The notes beneath the pieces are model-generated. The model was given only the letters and a program-made list of their open reading frames with translations. It was not told the DNA's origin and ran no database searches. From Coprinus comatus (Eukaryota > Basidiomycota > Agaricomycetes > Agaricales > Agaricaceae): a stretch of DNA of 64,000 nucleotides. The DNA is taken from assembly GCA_034638255.1 (NCBI GenBank), contig JAWPGT010000001.1, forward strand, positions 1,736,001-1,800,000, read 5' to 3'. Below are positions 1-15,193 of this stretch, piece by piece. Numbering within the stretch: the first letter of the stretch is position 1; every line of letters starts with the position of its first letter. The translations under genes and the position numbers were made by a program.

Positions 1-1747
1 CTTTTTAATCCCTTACAATCCGCATCTCGGAGGCGGACGCTTAGCTATGATGCTAATCTAAGGTCAGGAAACGAAGAGGTAATATTTGTACCTGCACTTT
101 GCACTCAGGTCAGGTTCAAACTCCTTGATTTACGATCTTTATACAACAGACTGCAACGATTCAGGTCTCCATTGTCACAAGTCATGTGAAATATTTCCAG
201 CACTGTAAATCGCTTGCCCAGGGAACATTCTTCCGGCTAAGCCTTGGCTCCGAGATGGTCATATTGCTTAGTACAAGTTAGTGTATGGTCGCCATTTCCT
301 TCGCAACAGAAAACAGTCGCAGTGAATGTAAGTAGTATCGTATTTTCAAATGTATCAGGTTACTCGGGGCTTGAGATGGATACTAACTGTATATTCAAAC
401 CCATACATATTATTAAAATAATCACTACTTACAAACTACTTCTGAGGTACTACTTCAGTAAAGTAGGATTTACGTATGTTCCAAATTCCTCCGCGCAATG
501 AACGTTAGGACTAAAATTTGCAAGGCCAGCTTCTCGGACTCTATCGTCGGTTATAATCTATTAGAGGGGCTAATACGAGCTTGGTACGATTCCTGAGTAA
601 GTATTAGAGCCGGATTAAAGCGATTTGGCTAACCAAACCTCTCGTGCTTCTTTCTACCAGAAACACTAGAGAACAACTAAAGAGGCGATGTCTACTATGA
701 ATATACGATTATGATACATAAACAGCGTACGGAAGCTCATAGGAGGAAAGTCTCCCCCTTTACCCTGTTAGGCTACATGTGTTCAAAAAAAAACAATGTA
801 TGCTTCCACACAGCCACACCGATGGATCCGTAGAGGGGTAAAGAATTAAGGTAACCATTTACTCCGACGCGACTCGGAAAAGCATGTGAACCCATCGGAT
901 GGGTGAGATCTTGACTGTCACGGACCTTGTCACGGTTCCGTAGATAGTGGCTTAATGTAACACGCACTTGGCACCCTGGCGATTTGTCGGTAACCAGAAG
1001 GATCATAACATTTTAACAACACCCCTGCCGCGGTCTCAACTGTCTCAAAGGTTCCATTTCAGGTTCCATAATCCATTGGGGAGGTCGCGTGACTTGGGAG
1101 ATTATTTTGGTGGAGCTTATAAACAAATTTCTGATCGTACATAAAATTATTCTCCTCAAGGGTGTAATTGTATAATCCACCTATATTTGATATTAGAAAC
1201 AACGAATAAATGTGGTGATCAACGAATATTTGAATACTTAATGTTTAGAGAATCACCACATTGAAAATGTTGAATGTGTGTCTTATATGAATTTAGTCCA
1301 GACAAGGATAGCAATCGGCAACACTTTCGTCATCCAAGATATGCATGTTATTTTGAGGCTCCTGCATCGTATTTCAAAAAGGACGCCAATCAGCTGGGTT
1401 GATTATCCAAGTTGGTAAAAGATCAAAGGAAGACCATCCACGCATGATGATATCTCCCCCCTTTGGGCAAGTCCAAGCTGCGAGCCCCTATCCCATCTCA
1501 GGTTCGTAAAATTGTTGGAAATTAAAAGCGCCACGAGATCGGGATTGTCCGAAATGACATATCGTTGGTAGAGGTTGGCAGTAATACTAGATCATAAACT
1601 GTTATTGCCGTAGAGTGCGGGCAACACAATCATCAGTGAGGTATAGTTTGGTATACTAATATATATTAACTTCGGCACCCCGTGAATTATTGTCATTGAA
1701 TGTGTATAAAGAACTTCACCCAAACAATAAACAAAATCGAGACTATA
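1..1747. other. Gene-poor region
   Basis: I found no convincing coding region on either strand. The open frames present are short, lack recognisable motifs and are not joined by plausible introns. The stretch is AT-rich with scattered stops. The only structure I can point to is the hairpin at 1209-1262. The last part should hold the 3' UTR of the minus-strand gene that ends at 1748. Confidence 0.6.
1209..1262. repeat. Hairpin with 11-bp perfect arms
   Basis: AATGTGGTGAT at 1209-1219 is matched by its exact reverse complement at 1252-1262, leaving a 32-nt AT-rich loop. No coding gene overlaps it. It could be a remnant of a small inverted-repeat element or a chance palindrome. Confidence 0.5.
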
Positions 1748-3117
1748 TTATTTAACTTTCTCTGCCTCCCCACTTTCTAACTTGCGCCTTTGTGCTGGGG
1801 TCTCCCGAATTTCATCTGGTTGCAGGCGAGGCCAATTCGCACCCGGGGCATGGCTATATGGGGGGAAGTGTGGATGAAAATTTGCTCTAGGTGCATACGG
1901 GTGAGTGGTAGGTTGATCATGAGCCGGCTGGTGGCGAGAGCGATATAGAGAAAGGAGTGTGTTGACAAAGATTGTCAGGAAAGAGAGAGAAGTCAAAGTA
2001 AATATCTTAACCAATATGTCAAAATTACGTTCCTTGATTGAAGCTACTATTGACTTACTAGTGTTTTCCAGCTAATCGGTTCGACAAATCCATTCACTAC
2101 CTCAGCTATCAGTTCTGCACTGATTTTTGCCCTTCCAATAATAGCAGGGTCCCGGTTCATACATGACTCCCACTTAGCACATTGCTGTACCATCCCAGGG
2201 ACAAGGTTGGTTTCGCATAAATTATTTTTAAATTGAAGAGCACACATTGCAATTTCTTGCATGATTTCTGTCAAACAAAATTAGAACATAAACCAATTGT
2301 CAAGTCCGTCATGACATGCCTTGAGAGTACTCTGATACTCGCTGTTCAACATCACGTTGGATGGTGATAATAATTTGGATGACGAGATAAAGGAATAATA
2401 GTACAAGGGAGAGATTGAAGAAGAACTGCAGGTATCTATGACCATTCGTCAGGTCTAACCAACAAAGGTCAAAAAAGTTATGTTAACTCACCCAAGTAGC
2501 ATGTAAGGAGTTTCTGAGGTTGGTGGGGCAGGAGTAGGCATATTCAGCGTATAATGGTTGGATGTATTTTGAGTGAGAGGCATATGTTCAATATTCTCGT
2601 CATTACTAGCATCTGATCCTTCATCTTCTTTACCTGATCTTCGCCGTGATGATTTCGGCTTCCTCACGCATCCCTGTCGTTGATTCTGAACTCGTCGCAC
2701 AGCGCCCATGGCGATTGGTCTGTCTATTTCTTTTTCGTTGTTATCGCTGGTTTTGGTAGGACTCGTGTCAGACATGTCTACATCAATTATCTCGGGGGTT
2801 GCTAGAGTAATATTTGAGAGAGGTGCCGATAAATATGACGGTGGAGGGTGACCGGGATGAAACAAAAAGCGAGTGTTATTATTATATGAGCCGAAAACGG
2901 GTGCTTGAGGTGTCCCTAACCCGTGCTGAGGAATATTAACTTCGTCGATTGAACCTAAGTATCTCTTATAAATGATGTTTTTGACATGATTATATGCATC
3001 CTACTACTCACGTTTACGTGGAGTCTGTTCCTGACCGCTGGCCCACAGGGGTTTGACCTGAGCACGATCGGTCCATTCGTAGTCCATTGGTGCCTCCTTA
3101 GACCTGATTGTTTCCAT
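1748..3117 (-). CDS. Brl1/Brr6 nuclear envelope protein
   Basis: Integral protein of the nuclear envelope and ER. The family assists nuclear pore complex assembly and membrane lipid homeostasis. Five exons (3117-3012, 2954-2492, 2435-2320, 2267-2059, 2005-1748) join in frame to 383 residues. The N-terminal half is low-complexity with an acidic/basic stretch. Exon 3 encodes a first membrane segment (YLQFFFNLSLVLLFLYLVIQ) running into QRDVEQRVSEY. Exon 4 carries the conserved cysteine-rich lumenal domain (CALQFKNNLC, CAKWESCMNRD, VEPISWKTL), which forms disulphides in this family. Exon 5 begins with a second hydrophobic segment and ends in a polar tail. Intron 3 (2319-2268) starts with GC rather than GT. 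The start ATG at 3117 lies 140 bp from the divergent ClpP start. Yeast has two paralogues (BRL1, BRR6) and I cannot say which this corresponds to. Confidence 0.88.
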
Positions 3118-3257
3118 TTTTCCTGTGTCCGTCACTAGCCGCCACAGTGAAGATACGAATGCACTTGTGTGAAGTTGGACAGGGCAGAACTTGAACGTGT
3201 TGATTTGTGTTGACGCGTTTGTCACGAGCTGGTCACACTTTCCACACCTTCCCGGTC
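3118..3257. promoter_or_regulatory. Short divergent promoter, Brl1/ClpP
   Basis: Only 140 bp separate the two start codons, so both genes must be driven from this stretch or from within each other's 5' ends. No TATA box or other element is obvious. Confidence 0.5.
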
Positions 3258-4377
3258 ATGTTGCGCTCATTTATCCCTTCAATACGCAGGTCTCTTGTCA
3301 GGAACTCAACCAGGTCGTTTCACCCATTGGCAGGCCAGTCTTTGCACGAAATACAAGAAAAATGGACACAACCACCGTCAGCTAATCTCGTTCCCATTGT
3401 AATTGAACAAACAGTCAGTCAACTCATAGTTAACTCACCCTTTTATAATATCTATCACATACAAACATTTTGTATAGGGGAGAGGAGAGCGTTCGTATGA
3501 CATATTCTCTCGCTTACTACGAGAACGAGTAATTATGCTCCATGGACCAGTAAGTCGAACCTTTAAACCTCACGCTCCAAAGTTTAGTTTGTCAGATTAG
3601 AGACACAGACGCAACACTTATTGTGGCACAATTGCTCTTCCTAGAAGCTGAAGATTCATCTAAACCTATCCATTTGTATATTAATTCTCCTGGTGGAAGT
3701 GTTACAGCAGGCCTTGCTATTTATGATACCGTAGGTTACTTGCCGGGGCCCTTGTTCAGCTTGCTCACGACTTGTCCAGATGCAGGTGACTACAATATTA
3801 CATAGATTGACCATGACTTGACCCCCAGATTCAGTATGTCTCTTCACCGATCCATACGTATAGCATGGGTCTAGCCGCGTCAATGGGTTCGCTTCTTTTG
3901 GCCGCTGGTGAAAAAGGTAAGCGACATTGCTTGCCAAACGCAAGTATTATGATCCATCGTGAGTGTAATTATTTGAATATAGCATTCGGCATCTGAGTCA
4001 TCTTTCATTATTATAGAACCATCGGGTGGTGCCTCTGGACAGGCTTCTGATATCGCCATACATGCAAAAGAGATTCTTCGTATTCGACAGGTGTTGACCA
4101 GCATCTATCAACAGCATTGTGCTAAACCTGATGAGACTGAAGCTGAGGGCTTAGGCCGGTTTGGTTAGTAACACAGCATTCTCTCTAATACTTCTACTGA
4201 TGGTTTCACAGAAAAAGCGCTTGAAAGGGATTACTACATGACAGGTACTTTTATGATTTGATTGACATTCATGCGAGACTGACACATCAAATAGCACAAG
4301 AAGCGAAAGACTTTGGTATCGTAGATGGTATTCTTGAAAGAAGACCAGTTTCTCTTCCTTCTGGAACATCTTTGTGA
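3258..4377 (+). CDS. clpP: Mitochondrial ATP-dependent Clp protease proteolytic subunit
   Basis: Serine peptidase of family S14, expected to form the ClpP barrel of the mitochondrial matrix with a ClpX unfoldase. Seven exons (3258-3413, 3478-3549, 3596-3730, 3829-3958, 4017-4163, 4212-4244, 4295-4377) join exactly in frame to 251 residues. The first 30 or so residues are rich in R and S, as in a mitochondrial presequence. Recognisable blocks are [28 protein letters not shown], the active-site Ser in [15 protein letters not shown], the catalytic His in NASIMIHQPSGG, and the Asp region [20 protein letters not shown]. All three catalytic residues are present. Length and blocks match human and bacterial ClpP plus a presequence. 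Baker's yeast lacks ClpP, so its presence here is a useful lineage trait. The start is the first ATG in frame with the presequence. Confidence 0.95.
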
Positions 4378-7300
4378 CGAAGCCACAGAAAACTTTCTTC
4401 CATTTGTACGTATGTTCCCTTGAGTGGCCTCTAAATATAGAAACACAAACCAAACGTTCGCCTATCAGCGCTTTGAAATTTGAATTTGATACCATCAATC
4501 CGATTTGCGAGTGAAAAGAACCTGGAAGAGTCAGAAAAGTGGGACAGACATGTGGATATCCCAATTATGAATACGCACAGTAATTCAGCGCTTCAGCTTT
4601 CAGCCACCATCTTGAACCCAATTTTCCATCTTCTGTTCAAATGTGTATAGTCCCATGTCAACCTCTCGTTTTATTTCCCTCGCCCACTTTAAATTATCTC
4701 GATATTCATTCGCCCTTGGAGGTAATAAAAATATAATATCCGCACATCTCATTGAGGATAGCTAGGACAGCCTGAATATCACATCTGGTATTAACTTGAT
4801 ATTCATTCATAATCATAGTGCTGAGTGTTTGAACTGTAGTACTCCTTAACTTGATAGATTATATCCCTGTGATATCCCATGGTCGGTTTGACCGATCCTG
4901 ATTTACATGATTGCTAAGATCTTGGCACTGAATCATTTGCCCTTAACCACGAACGCCGTGGCAAATAGCTCAATTTTCCCAAAATACTTTCTTGTGGTGT
5001 ACTTAATATATAACATCTTACATCACGCGCAGTAAAATAGCAAGCGCACCAAGCGTGGTGTCTCCTATCAGACATATATCTTAACGCACTCATCGCTCGT
5101 TGATGAGATCTGTCATTTTACCAGTGACCGTGAAGCACCTCTAATGGGTGTTTTCTAAATTGGATGATGGAATACACAGTGTTGAATGATCAAAACAACC
5201 CCAACAAATGTACGTACGTATACTAGATATCTATCTCCGTTGCTGATATTAGGACTATTCAGAAGGGATGGCTATTTCGTATTAATTCCACTTCTCAATT
5301 ACACACAAGTAGACAGACACTATTAAAAAGAAACCGTTCCTGTCGCTCATCATTGCAATTACTAGTATACTGGGTAATGTCACACGGTCTGGATTCTGTG
5401 TTGCGCTTTTACTCATTCACCACTGCTTCGAGAAGACATTAATTAGTGTATACTTATGGAGATATCATGTGCTTGGATATACTCTTCTTGTCCTCATCGC
5501 GCAATGCAAGTAACCCACACTCACATGCGAATTCCGAGGCTTTAAGACTTGATACGAAGTAGTATCCTGGTCTCAATAGTCACTGCGTCGAAGAAGCAGT
5601 ACAACACTGTGAGTTAATACCCTCAGGACATGATCATTAAGCTCACCGGACGTCTACAAGCAGGAACAATGCTCTCTTGGACTCGACAGCTGACTGTCAC
5701 CGTCTTATGACTCTTATCTAATCGTCTCTACCATCTACTCAGGGGTAGATACGACAACTACGAATAATGTTCTGACGCCCACGAAGAATGTCACCTGCGC
5801 CAAACAAATAAGTGTATGTGAGAACATCGCACCCAATTATTCCCTCCCTCTAAAAGCCTATCATTCGCTGGCAGATGGTACATGAAATAGGTTTTTTCCC
5901 GTCGTCTATCATTTATATACAACAACACAACCAACTCTTCGATATCTTCCAGGGCGCTTGCTCTATTCCAGACAACAGTATCGTAGAGACGAGATCTGTG
6001 ACCAATTTCATAGCCGAGATCTCTCCTGGTGTACTACCATAGATTGACACTGAGACGCCGAAGATGGCCCCGTCTGTTCATTTCACCGCCGGAATCAGCA
6101 CTCAATATGTTTCTCTCGACAGACAGGTAGACAGTGATATGATATCGATGGGTATCCGATTTTGTAATGGCAATTTTCTAACATCGATAATCTCTGTCGA
6201 TCTCATACCTGCATTGCCACGTTTACAGCATGTGCAATGCCATTTATCATCTTTAGCACCTCTGCGTGGGATGGCGCTGTTCATTATACATACATAGTCA
6301 TAGTAAGTTATTAACGTATGTCCCCAGTTTCCCAAATGGCCGTGGTACTTACTTAGATTGTACTTAGATATGGTTCATTTGTAGCACCCTTGATCGCAGT
6401 TCTGTGACGAACATCAAATTATCAACGGATGGTTAGGTTCCTGTGGGAAATTACTTATGGAAATCCCTACAAATAAGTATGGAGATGCGAAGCATGCCGC
6501 AACTGTTCGGTATCAATAACTTGCTGACTCAGTTGCTCATTATATGCCCTCGTGAGTTTTTCGAAAAATCAGTTTCTTATCAATACATACGTCCGTCCGG
6601 GGTCACATCGGTTGAATGGAGATTCCCATCTCTGACAAAGCACGGGTCTTGAAAAAAAGCTTGAGCTCGAAGCTTGTTGATGTAGATACTTGATGTAGAC
6701 AATCAATCGGGAGATCTTAGCAATTAATATATGGACCTACTGCAAATTATTCCACAATGCTATGTTTCAGGACCCACCACTAGTTTAGGACCACTGGTAT
6801 ATATGACAATTCCCCTCAGGGACTTACTGCTGCGTTTAATACGTGGCATCCCTGAAAAAGCTCAGGCACTACATAATGTGGTTATTGAGTTGTATAGGCC
6901 ACCATCTCTCCGTAGAATTTCCGAGGACTCGGATTTCTATGGTACCAACTTGTCTCGATGTCACTCCTACCGCACGTTGCTTAACCCCGTCCATCACTAC
7001 ACTTGTCAAAGTACTGAGGCCTAGCCATAACCCCGGTTGTAGGATCAGCTACTAGTCTTCTCAACGTCTCCATTTGAGAGGATATATAGTATATTCATAG
7101 CGCTTATAAGTTGTTAGTTTGTTGCATACGTAGCATCCAATTGGCCATGTGTCCGATCAACACCTTCGAATTCTCTGACGTTCGTTGTAACCGGCAATTA
7201 GCCCACTACTATTAGTGATCATCAGAAGTTGAACATCAGAAAGGGTACTACACCACAACTACACTATTTCGGTGTGTATATAAAGAGATGGATTATCATG

Positions 7301-8838
7301 ATCCTTATAGTTCTCAAGTTACAGGTTCTCAGTTGAGGATCCCTAACACCAGAACTCACGGACAACGGCTCTTTCCATACTAAACATGTTCACCGAGAGT
7401 CACTCATGCCACACAGCTCATACCAACCTCCGCCGCTGTCATTTATATACGTTGATTGGCCAACAGAACCCTATCTCTCGGATTTCAGGCTTCCATATTG
7501 AACGACGTCATGGGAACTTTCACAGCAGGTTAACACCTGGTAAAATGTTAGCTCAATTTCAGACATAAGTATTTAAACGACCATGCACTAAAACATGTGT
7601 ACTACGTGCGAGTTTATGTTACCCTTATCCTTATAGCAATTCTATCTCAGCTCCGTACTTCATACTTACCTCAAGGCTTATACTTTTACCAGCAAATCAC
7701 TCGGAGCACCGGACTCACCGGGGCCATCGGACAACAAAAATACTTTCATAACTCCTACTTCTACTTCCTGAACAATAAAAATACAATTATAACCCAGCCC
7801 AACAAAGCTAAAGCTGAAAGACATCTCCATAAGCAGTTGAAGGGAAGGAGCCGCCATGATCCATCACATAAATCCTCTTCATCAATAACCCCACTTAAAT
7901 GCAACCTACTAATAGCAGATATCAGTTGACTTTAAGAGAACAAGGCGGTGCTTCGAATCTTAACCCCCAAGGCCCATAATATTGGTGTTACTTGGCATTT
8001 TTAGAACGGCATTAACCATAAGCTCAAGCTATACATCATGTATCATTATGCCTAGAAGTTAACTTCGAGGGAATCGGATTCATTTCTCATATATCATAGT
8101 TACCAATAGCCATAGCTAAGGTGCGCCAATGAGAATGACAGAAACAATAACATGACATCTTCAATTTAATATATTCAATTAACTTCAAAGGGCCTCATGA
8201 CCTGAATTAACCAAAAGGCCATGGGAGATGGGTATATAAATTAGAACTTTCGAGGCCTAGTCCTAAACTAACACCGCTCCCCACTATATAAACTGGCGCG
8301 ATAGAAATAAAAATAAATATGTGCCCATAGATATATTATCAAGATTCTGTCCCTTCACAATCTTTCATAACTTTTCACCACGCTTTATCGTCCCTTACAA
8401 TACAACTTCCTGGATTACCATATCTGGATTACCCTGTGATTACCTCAGAGAAACGGTTCAAGGGTCCACAATTAAATTCAGAGTTCGATCCACTTTGAAA
8501 CCGAGTCTGAGAAAACAATAGAAACTGAGCATGTACATAGCTAAGCTTCATTCGGGTGCATTTAAAGAGATATTAAGATTGCAATGAATATATCTATTTA
8601 AGAGCGTAAAGAAAGGATGTCCATAGCAGTTACAACACAGAACAAAAAAACAGATACTGATTAATGATTTGATTCGGAAAGTGAAACAGGGTATAATGTG
8701 AAAGCAGTAGAATTTGGAATTGATATCTTCGGTGTTGATTTTTTTTTCCAATTAATACACATTAGTGCTATTCCTGTGTCATCTTGAGAATGGATAACAG
8801 TTGTCGGGTAGGAGTAAGAAGTTGGGAAAAATTATGCC
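4378..8838. other. Gene-poor island of about 4.4 kb
   Basis: No gene could be supported here. Open frames are at most about 110 codons, show no family motif and cannot be chained by introns. TATA-like boxes followed by short polar sequence occur near 7275, 8233 and 8284, which would fit decayed LTR or other transposon remnants, but I found no paired ends, primer-binding site or polymerase fragment. The left end should contain the ClpP 3' UTR and the right end the ADAM 3' UTR. Confidence 0.5.
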
Positions 8839-11800
8839 TTAATACTGTCTTGGCCCATTATAGGCTGAATCGTCTACCCAATTTGATCTACCGCGTCCAA
8901 CTTGTGGTTGAGGTACCGGGCTATATACCACGTCAGACCTAAAATTAGTGAAAACATATTAGTAATCGTTCGCTACATGACAATGAATATCTACCGACAC
9001 CTACCTCTGCTGTCCACTTAAACGAGCAGACGGGAACGAGGGCCCACGCTGATCATAACTCGACAATCTTTGGTGATGTACTGGAGGCGGTACGGTCGCA
9101 ATAAAGGTTGTTGATGGTCTGCTTCTACTTCTACCGCCACAACAGCATCGTGAGATTCCTTTTTGAAGAGAGTGCTATTTTGAGTATTTATTTTCCCCTC
9201 GGTTAAACGTAACGCACCTCTGAAAATTGCCCATAAAATGAGTAATGCTACGAGACCCGCAACGATCGTCACTGGAATCGCAATTTGTAGATTCTGGGTA
9301 TACCATGCCTAGGTTTAACGATTAGGTTATAGAGTCAAGTTGTACATGAATGTGAATAATACCTTTGCCGCATCCAAGGCACTTCCAGGTTGGCAGTTAC
9401 CAGCGGAGCAAGTTCCGCCAAAACCTTAAGTTACAGCATGTATCAGTAATGATTTAGACATGTGGAGGAGGGACGCATACCGCAGGGAGAACCATCCACA
9501 AGGGTTGCTGAGAGAACACGGCATTGGTTCGCCACCTGAGGGTCCCTGCATGAAACTTGACAGCTGTTATCCGAACGGTTGGGACAGGCTTCGCGAAGTC
9601 CCATCGACCCGCCGATCATTTGGCATTGTACTTAATTTCCACATAAGCCAAAACCTTGATATAGATGCGTCATGTTTTACTCACAAGCAACGGAAGTACA
9701 TTGCCCACTTGCACAACGAAGATCATTGTTACCGCAGCTTTGACCTTTAGGAAGATGAGAATCTCCAGTTCTTTACAAAGAAAAAAAGAACTAACCGTTC
9801 GGGGCCATTTGGTCCGAAGGACAATCTGAAGAAGTTCCAGTACATGTCTCGGGCGTGTCACAAGAAGGGTCCCTTGCGGGTCGGCAGACTGTGGTGGCAT
9901 TTGCGAAGGTACATCCCGAAGTGCAGCAAAGACTACTCTCAGGGTCGCATACTGCTCCAGACCTAAACCGACAGGTCGCGCTATCACAGCAGGCGGATTC
10001 CACTCCAGTTCCTGGATCACAGTCTTCTCCTCTTTCGACAATCCCGTTACCGCACATTTCCAGACCGACAAGCTCCAGATTTGGGTTTGGATCGATCAGA
10101 CAGCTAGTTGATGTTTGAGTACCATCGGCGCCTCTCATAGCAGTACCTCGTATAGCAGGTCAGCTGTAAATCATGATCATTTAATAATGTACTTACAAAC
10201 GTTTCCAATGCTACACGGTGAGAAGTTTTGTTCACCAGTTTGAGCAACAGGACTCATTAGAAACTGTGCATTGCTGTCACAGGTTGAGGTACTCAGAGGA
10301 CAGCAAGGGGGATTTGTTGTACAGCCAGTAGTTGTACACTGATTAGCGCTTAGTTAGGTTTTCGTCACATCTCAATTAGAATGGGAGCGTACATCATGCT
10401 AAACAATCATACGAGGTGTCAGCCAAGTACCATCAAGGATATCATAAAACTTACGATAGCACCAAAGTTATGACCAATTTCATGAGCAACGACCTGCCAC
10501 TCTAGGCGACCAGATGTCGAAACACCGGTACCAGACACCCATTCGCCATCTTCATTCTGACTCGAAGTCTGGCGACATCTGATCGAAGAACTAGAGTTCA
10601 ATTTATTGAATAGGGAGTAACCATGAAAATACGTACAGTGTGCCGAGCCAAGCAATACCAACTTGACTATCAGTGGGACAACCACTCATTAAATGCCACA
10701 ATCCGACATTGTCATCACCTCTGCGACCTCGCCAATCCGAAAAGCGCGAGAGACGCTCTTCAAGAACGACACTGCCGCAACCAATGTTCCAAGGGATATT
10801 GTCATCAGCAGTAGTTGGGCATCTGATGGGTTTGGGTCAGATCAATAGTTAGTGGAAGTACCATCTAAGTCACTCACCCTGCTTGTTGAATTTCAAGTCG
10901 GAGAATTCCCAGAGTGACGTTAAAAACATTCTGAAGGAATATTAATTCCAATTCGAATCAGGATACCTCAACGGCGTACCTTGTATAATGTACTTGCAGA
11001 GTTAAAACTGTTGAGAATCTGTCGTGTGGCGTTTTCTGCTGAGCCAAGTTGTTCTACATAAACACAATCGGCAGCGACACCCATGAGGACCTGATGGATG
11101 TCAGATTAGTGAGGATGTCAAACATGGCGGGTTGAAAGTTTAACAAACAATTTTTTGGGTAGCAGGGCATCCGGCAGTTTGGCCAATGACATCACGGAAA
11201 CTACAATAAAATGAGCTTTATACCAGAGCAGAATAAATTAACATACTTGTTACTTCCTCCTCCATTGGAAGGAATGACATCTCGCGAAGCCAATGTATTA
11301 TTTCCCAATAACCCGAAAGGATTATCGTACCATCTAGATGTTGGTGGGGCGGGCTTTCTCAACAATGGATTTTGATAGGGATCAGTGTTATAAGACATAT
11401 GATCGTGACCACAAGCAGATGGTGAAGATATTGTTCCCTCCGGAACAAGACCAGTCTTTGCGGTATATTCCTCCTCGGGAGTCATCATATCTGTTTCACG
11501 CCAAATAACAAGATTAGTATCCAATTCATCAACAGCATCTACAACTCCGGAATCTAGGTCGTGTTTTGTTCGAAGGTAATTATGCTTTGTCATCACATGG
11601 TAAACAACACCTCGAACAGAGAAGGCACCCTCAAACTCGGGCGCTATCCCGGCGTCAGTATCTCCTTGATGATGGACCATGATGCGGGCCCATCCGAGGT
11701 CAGCAGGGTGAGGGCTGGGCATGATGCGCGCAGCATCCTCACGTAGGCGGGTATGGTGTGATCTTCAGCAACGACTTCTCCATAGTAAACTTTAACGGTC

Positions 11801-12235
11801 TCACGAAGGAGTGGCTTTGAATGTGTAATGACCGACCGGCCATCTGGACCTGTACCATAATAGTTGATCCGAGCCTTGGGATGAACGAGGTCGTTATTAG
11901 GACGGAGGTGAAGGAAGAAGGTTTCATCGAAAGCGGAGAGAGTTAGGCGGAAGGAGTCGTCATAGCGAAGGGTATTAAGATGAGGGGAAGGCAGACGCTT
12001 CCGAAGTGCAGATGAATCCAAAGAAATGGGTATTCTTGGGACTATTTCTACAGTCAGCACAGATGGATGGGCCGCTCGTTTGAGAGGCCTTGCTACCGGG
12101 CCATGAGCTAATTACAACGTATTTAAGATAGAGTGATAAAGTTCATGTCCCTGAGTGCCTACCTTGAACAAGAATTGAGAAAAGAGCAGTGGCAAGCAGG
12201 ACGACCAGCGCACGAGGGGGGAGTAGGAGAACCAT
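8839..12235 (-). CDS. ADAM-family zinc metalloprotease with disintegrin domain
   Basis: Membrane-anchored secreted metalloprotease (reprolysin family M12B), like the fungal ADAM-type proteins. Parts in order: signal peptide from ATG 12235 (hydrophobic VVLLATALFSILV); a prodomain (12060-11201) with GWARIMVHHQGD and VYHVMTKHNYLR; the catalytic domain with zinc site HEIGHNFGAIHD; a disintegrin domain (about 10118-9791) with CGNGIVERGEDCD and dense cysteines; a Cys-rich tail; a membrane segment near 9270-9200 (VTIVAGLVALLILWAIF); and a cytoplasmic tail starting RCCCGGRSRSRP, rich in Pro, Arg and Ser, ending at the stop at 8839. About 15 introns. The third zinc-binding His sits in a 6-nt microexon. 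The frame breaks once in the prodomain near 11745-11752, where no intron fits and one base seems missing; otherwise the gene looks functional. Confidence 0.88.
10393..10398 (-). other. 6-nt microexon encoding His-Asp of the zinc site
   Basis: On the minus strand an exon ending ...GGT GCT ATC is followed by a GTAAGT...TTTAG intron, then CATGAT, then a GTACGC...ATCAG intron, then TGT ACA ACT. Splicing both introns gives HEIGHNFGAI-HD-C, completing the HExxHxxGxxHD signature. Without this exon the third zinc ligand would be lost. Confidence 0.8.
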
Positions 12236-12713
12236 GTAAAGAAGGGCCGCCTGAAGGCGACGGGTATAAGTATTTAGGGATAAACTTGGCACTGGGCAGT
12301 GCTGATGAATAACAGACCTGCGGCGACTTGGTTATAACTTGGTGTAGTTTGTTTTCCTGGTCCGCACTAAGCACTGAATATCTGGCTGCAACTGGGAAGA
12401 ACGAAAGCTAAGAGCAAAGGCGATGCAGGCGTACACCCAACCGTAACCACCAACTTCTTACCACATTACATCAGCATCACTCAAATCCATCTCTGATCGC
12501 CACCTCGGCACAACAGCTGAACCTCTGAGCCCGGGGATATGGGTGGATTATTCATGTCACATTTCCTTAGCATTGTCTTGTCCGCAGGCCAATTGTGCTC
12601 TTATAATTCCTTCCAAGCTGTTCGGCCGTGGACCACATGACCTATAGCATGTCCCAATAAGGCAATCAATCATGTAACAATTTTCCTTCGTATAAACATT
12701 CAACTCAAGCATC
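12236..12713. promoter_or_regulatory. Divergent promoter region, ADAM/DBP3
   Basis: A 478-bp stretch between divergent start codons. It contains no coding gene I can support and should hold both promoters. No specific site recognised. Confidence 0.5.
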
Positions 12714-15073
<2,360 letters not shown>

Positions 15074-15193
15074 AAAATTAGATATATTGGCTTACTTACA
15101 TATGATTCTGTGGGAGAGGTCACGAGGAGTAGATGACATCAATCTCGTCTCTGAGTCTGCGCATATAATCACATTCTCCTTCATCCCAACAAC

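Noticed and set aside
4151..4564. 137-codon minus-strand frame
   Set aside because: Lies opposite the last ClpP exons, which are certain.
6731..7929. Open frames of about 97 and 110 codons in the gene-poor island
   Set aside because: No motif, no homologous partner in the window, and no plausible splice extension.
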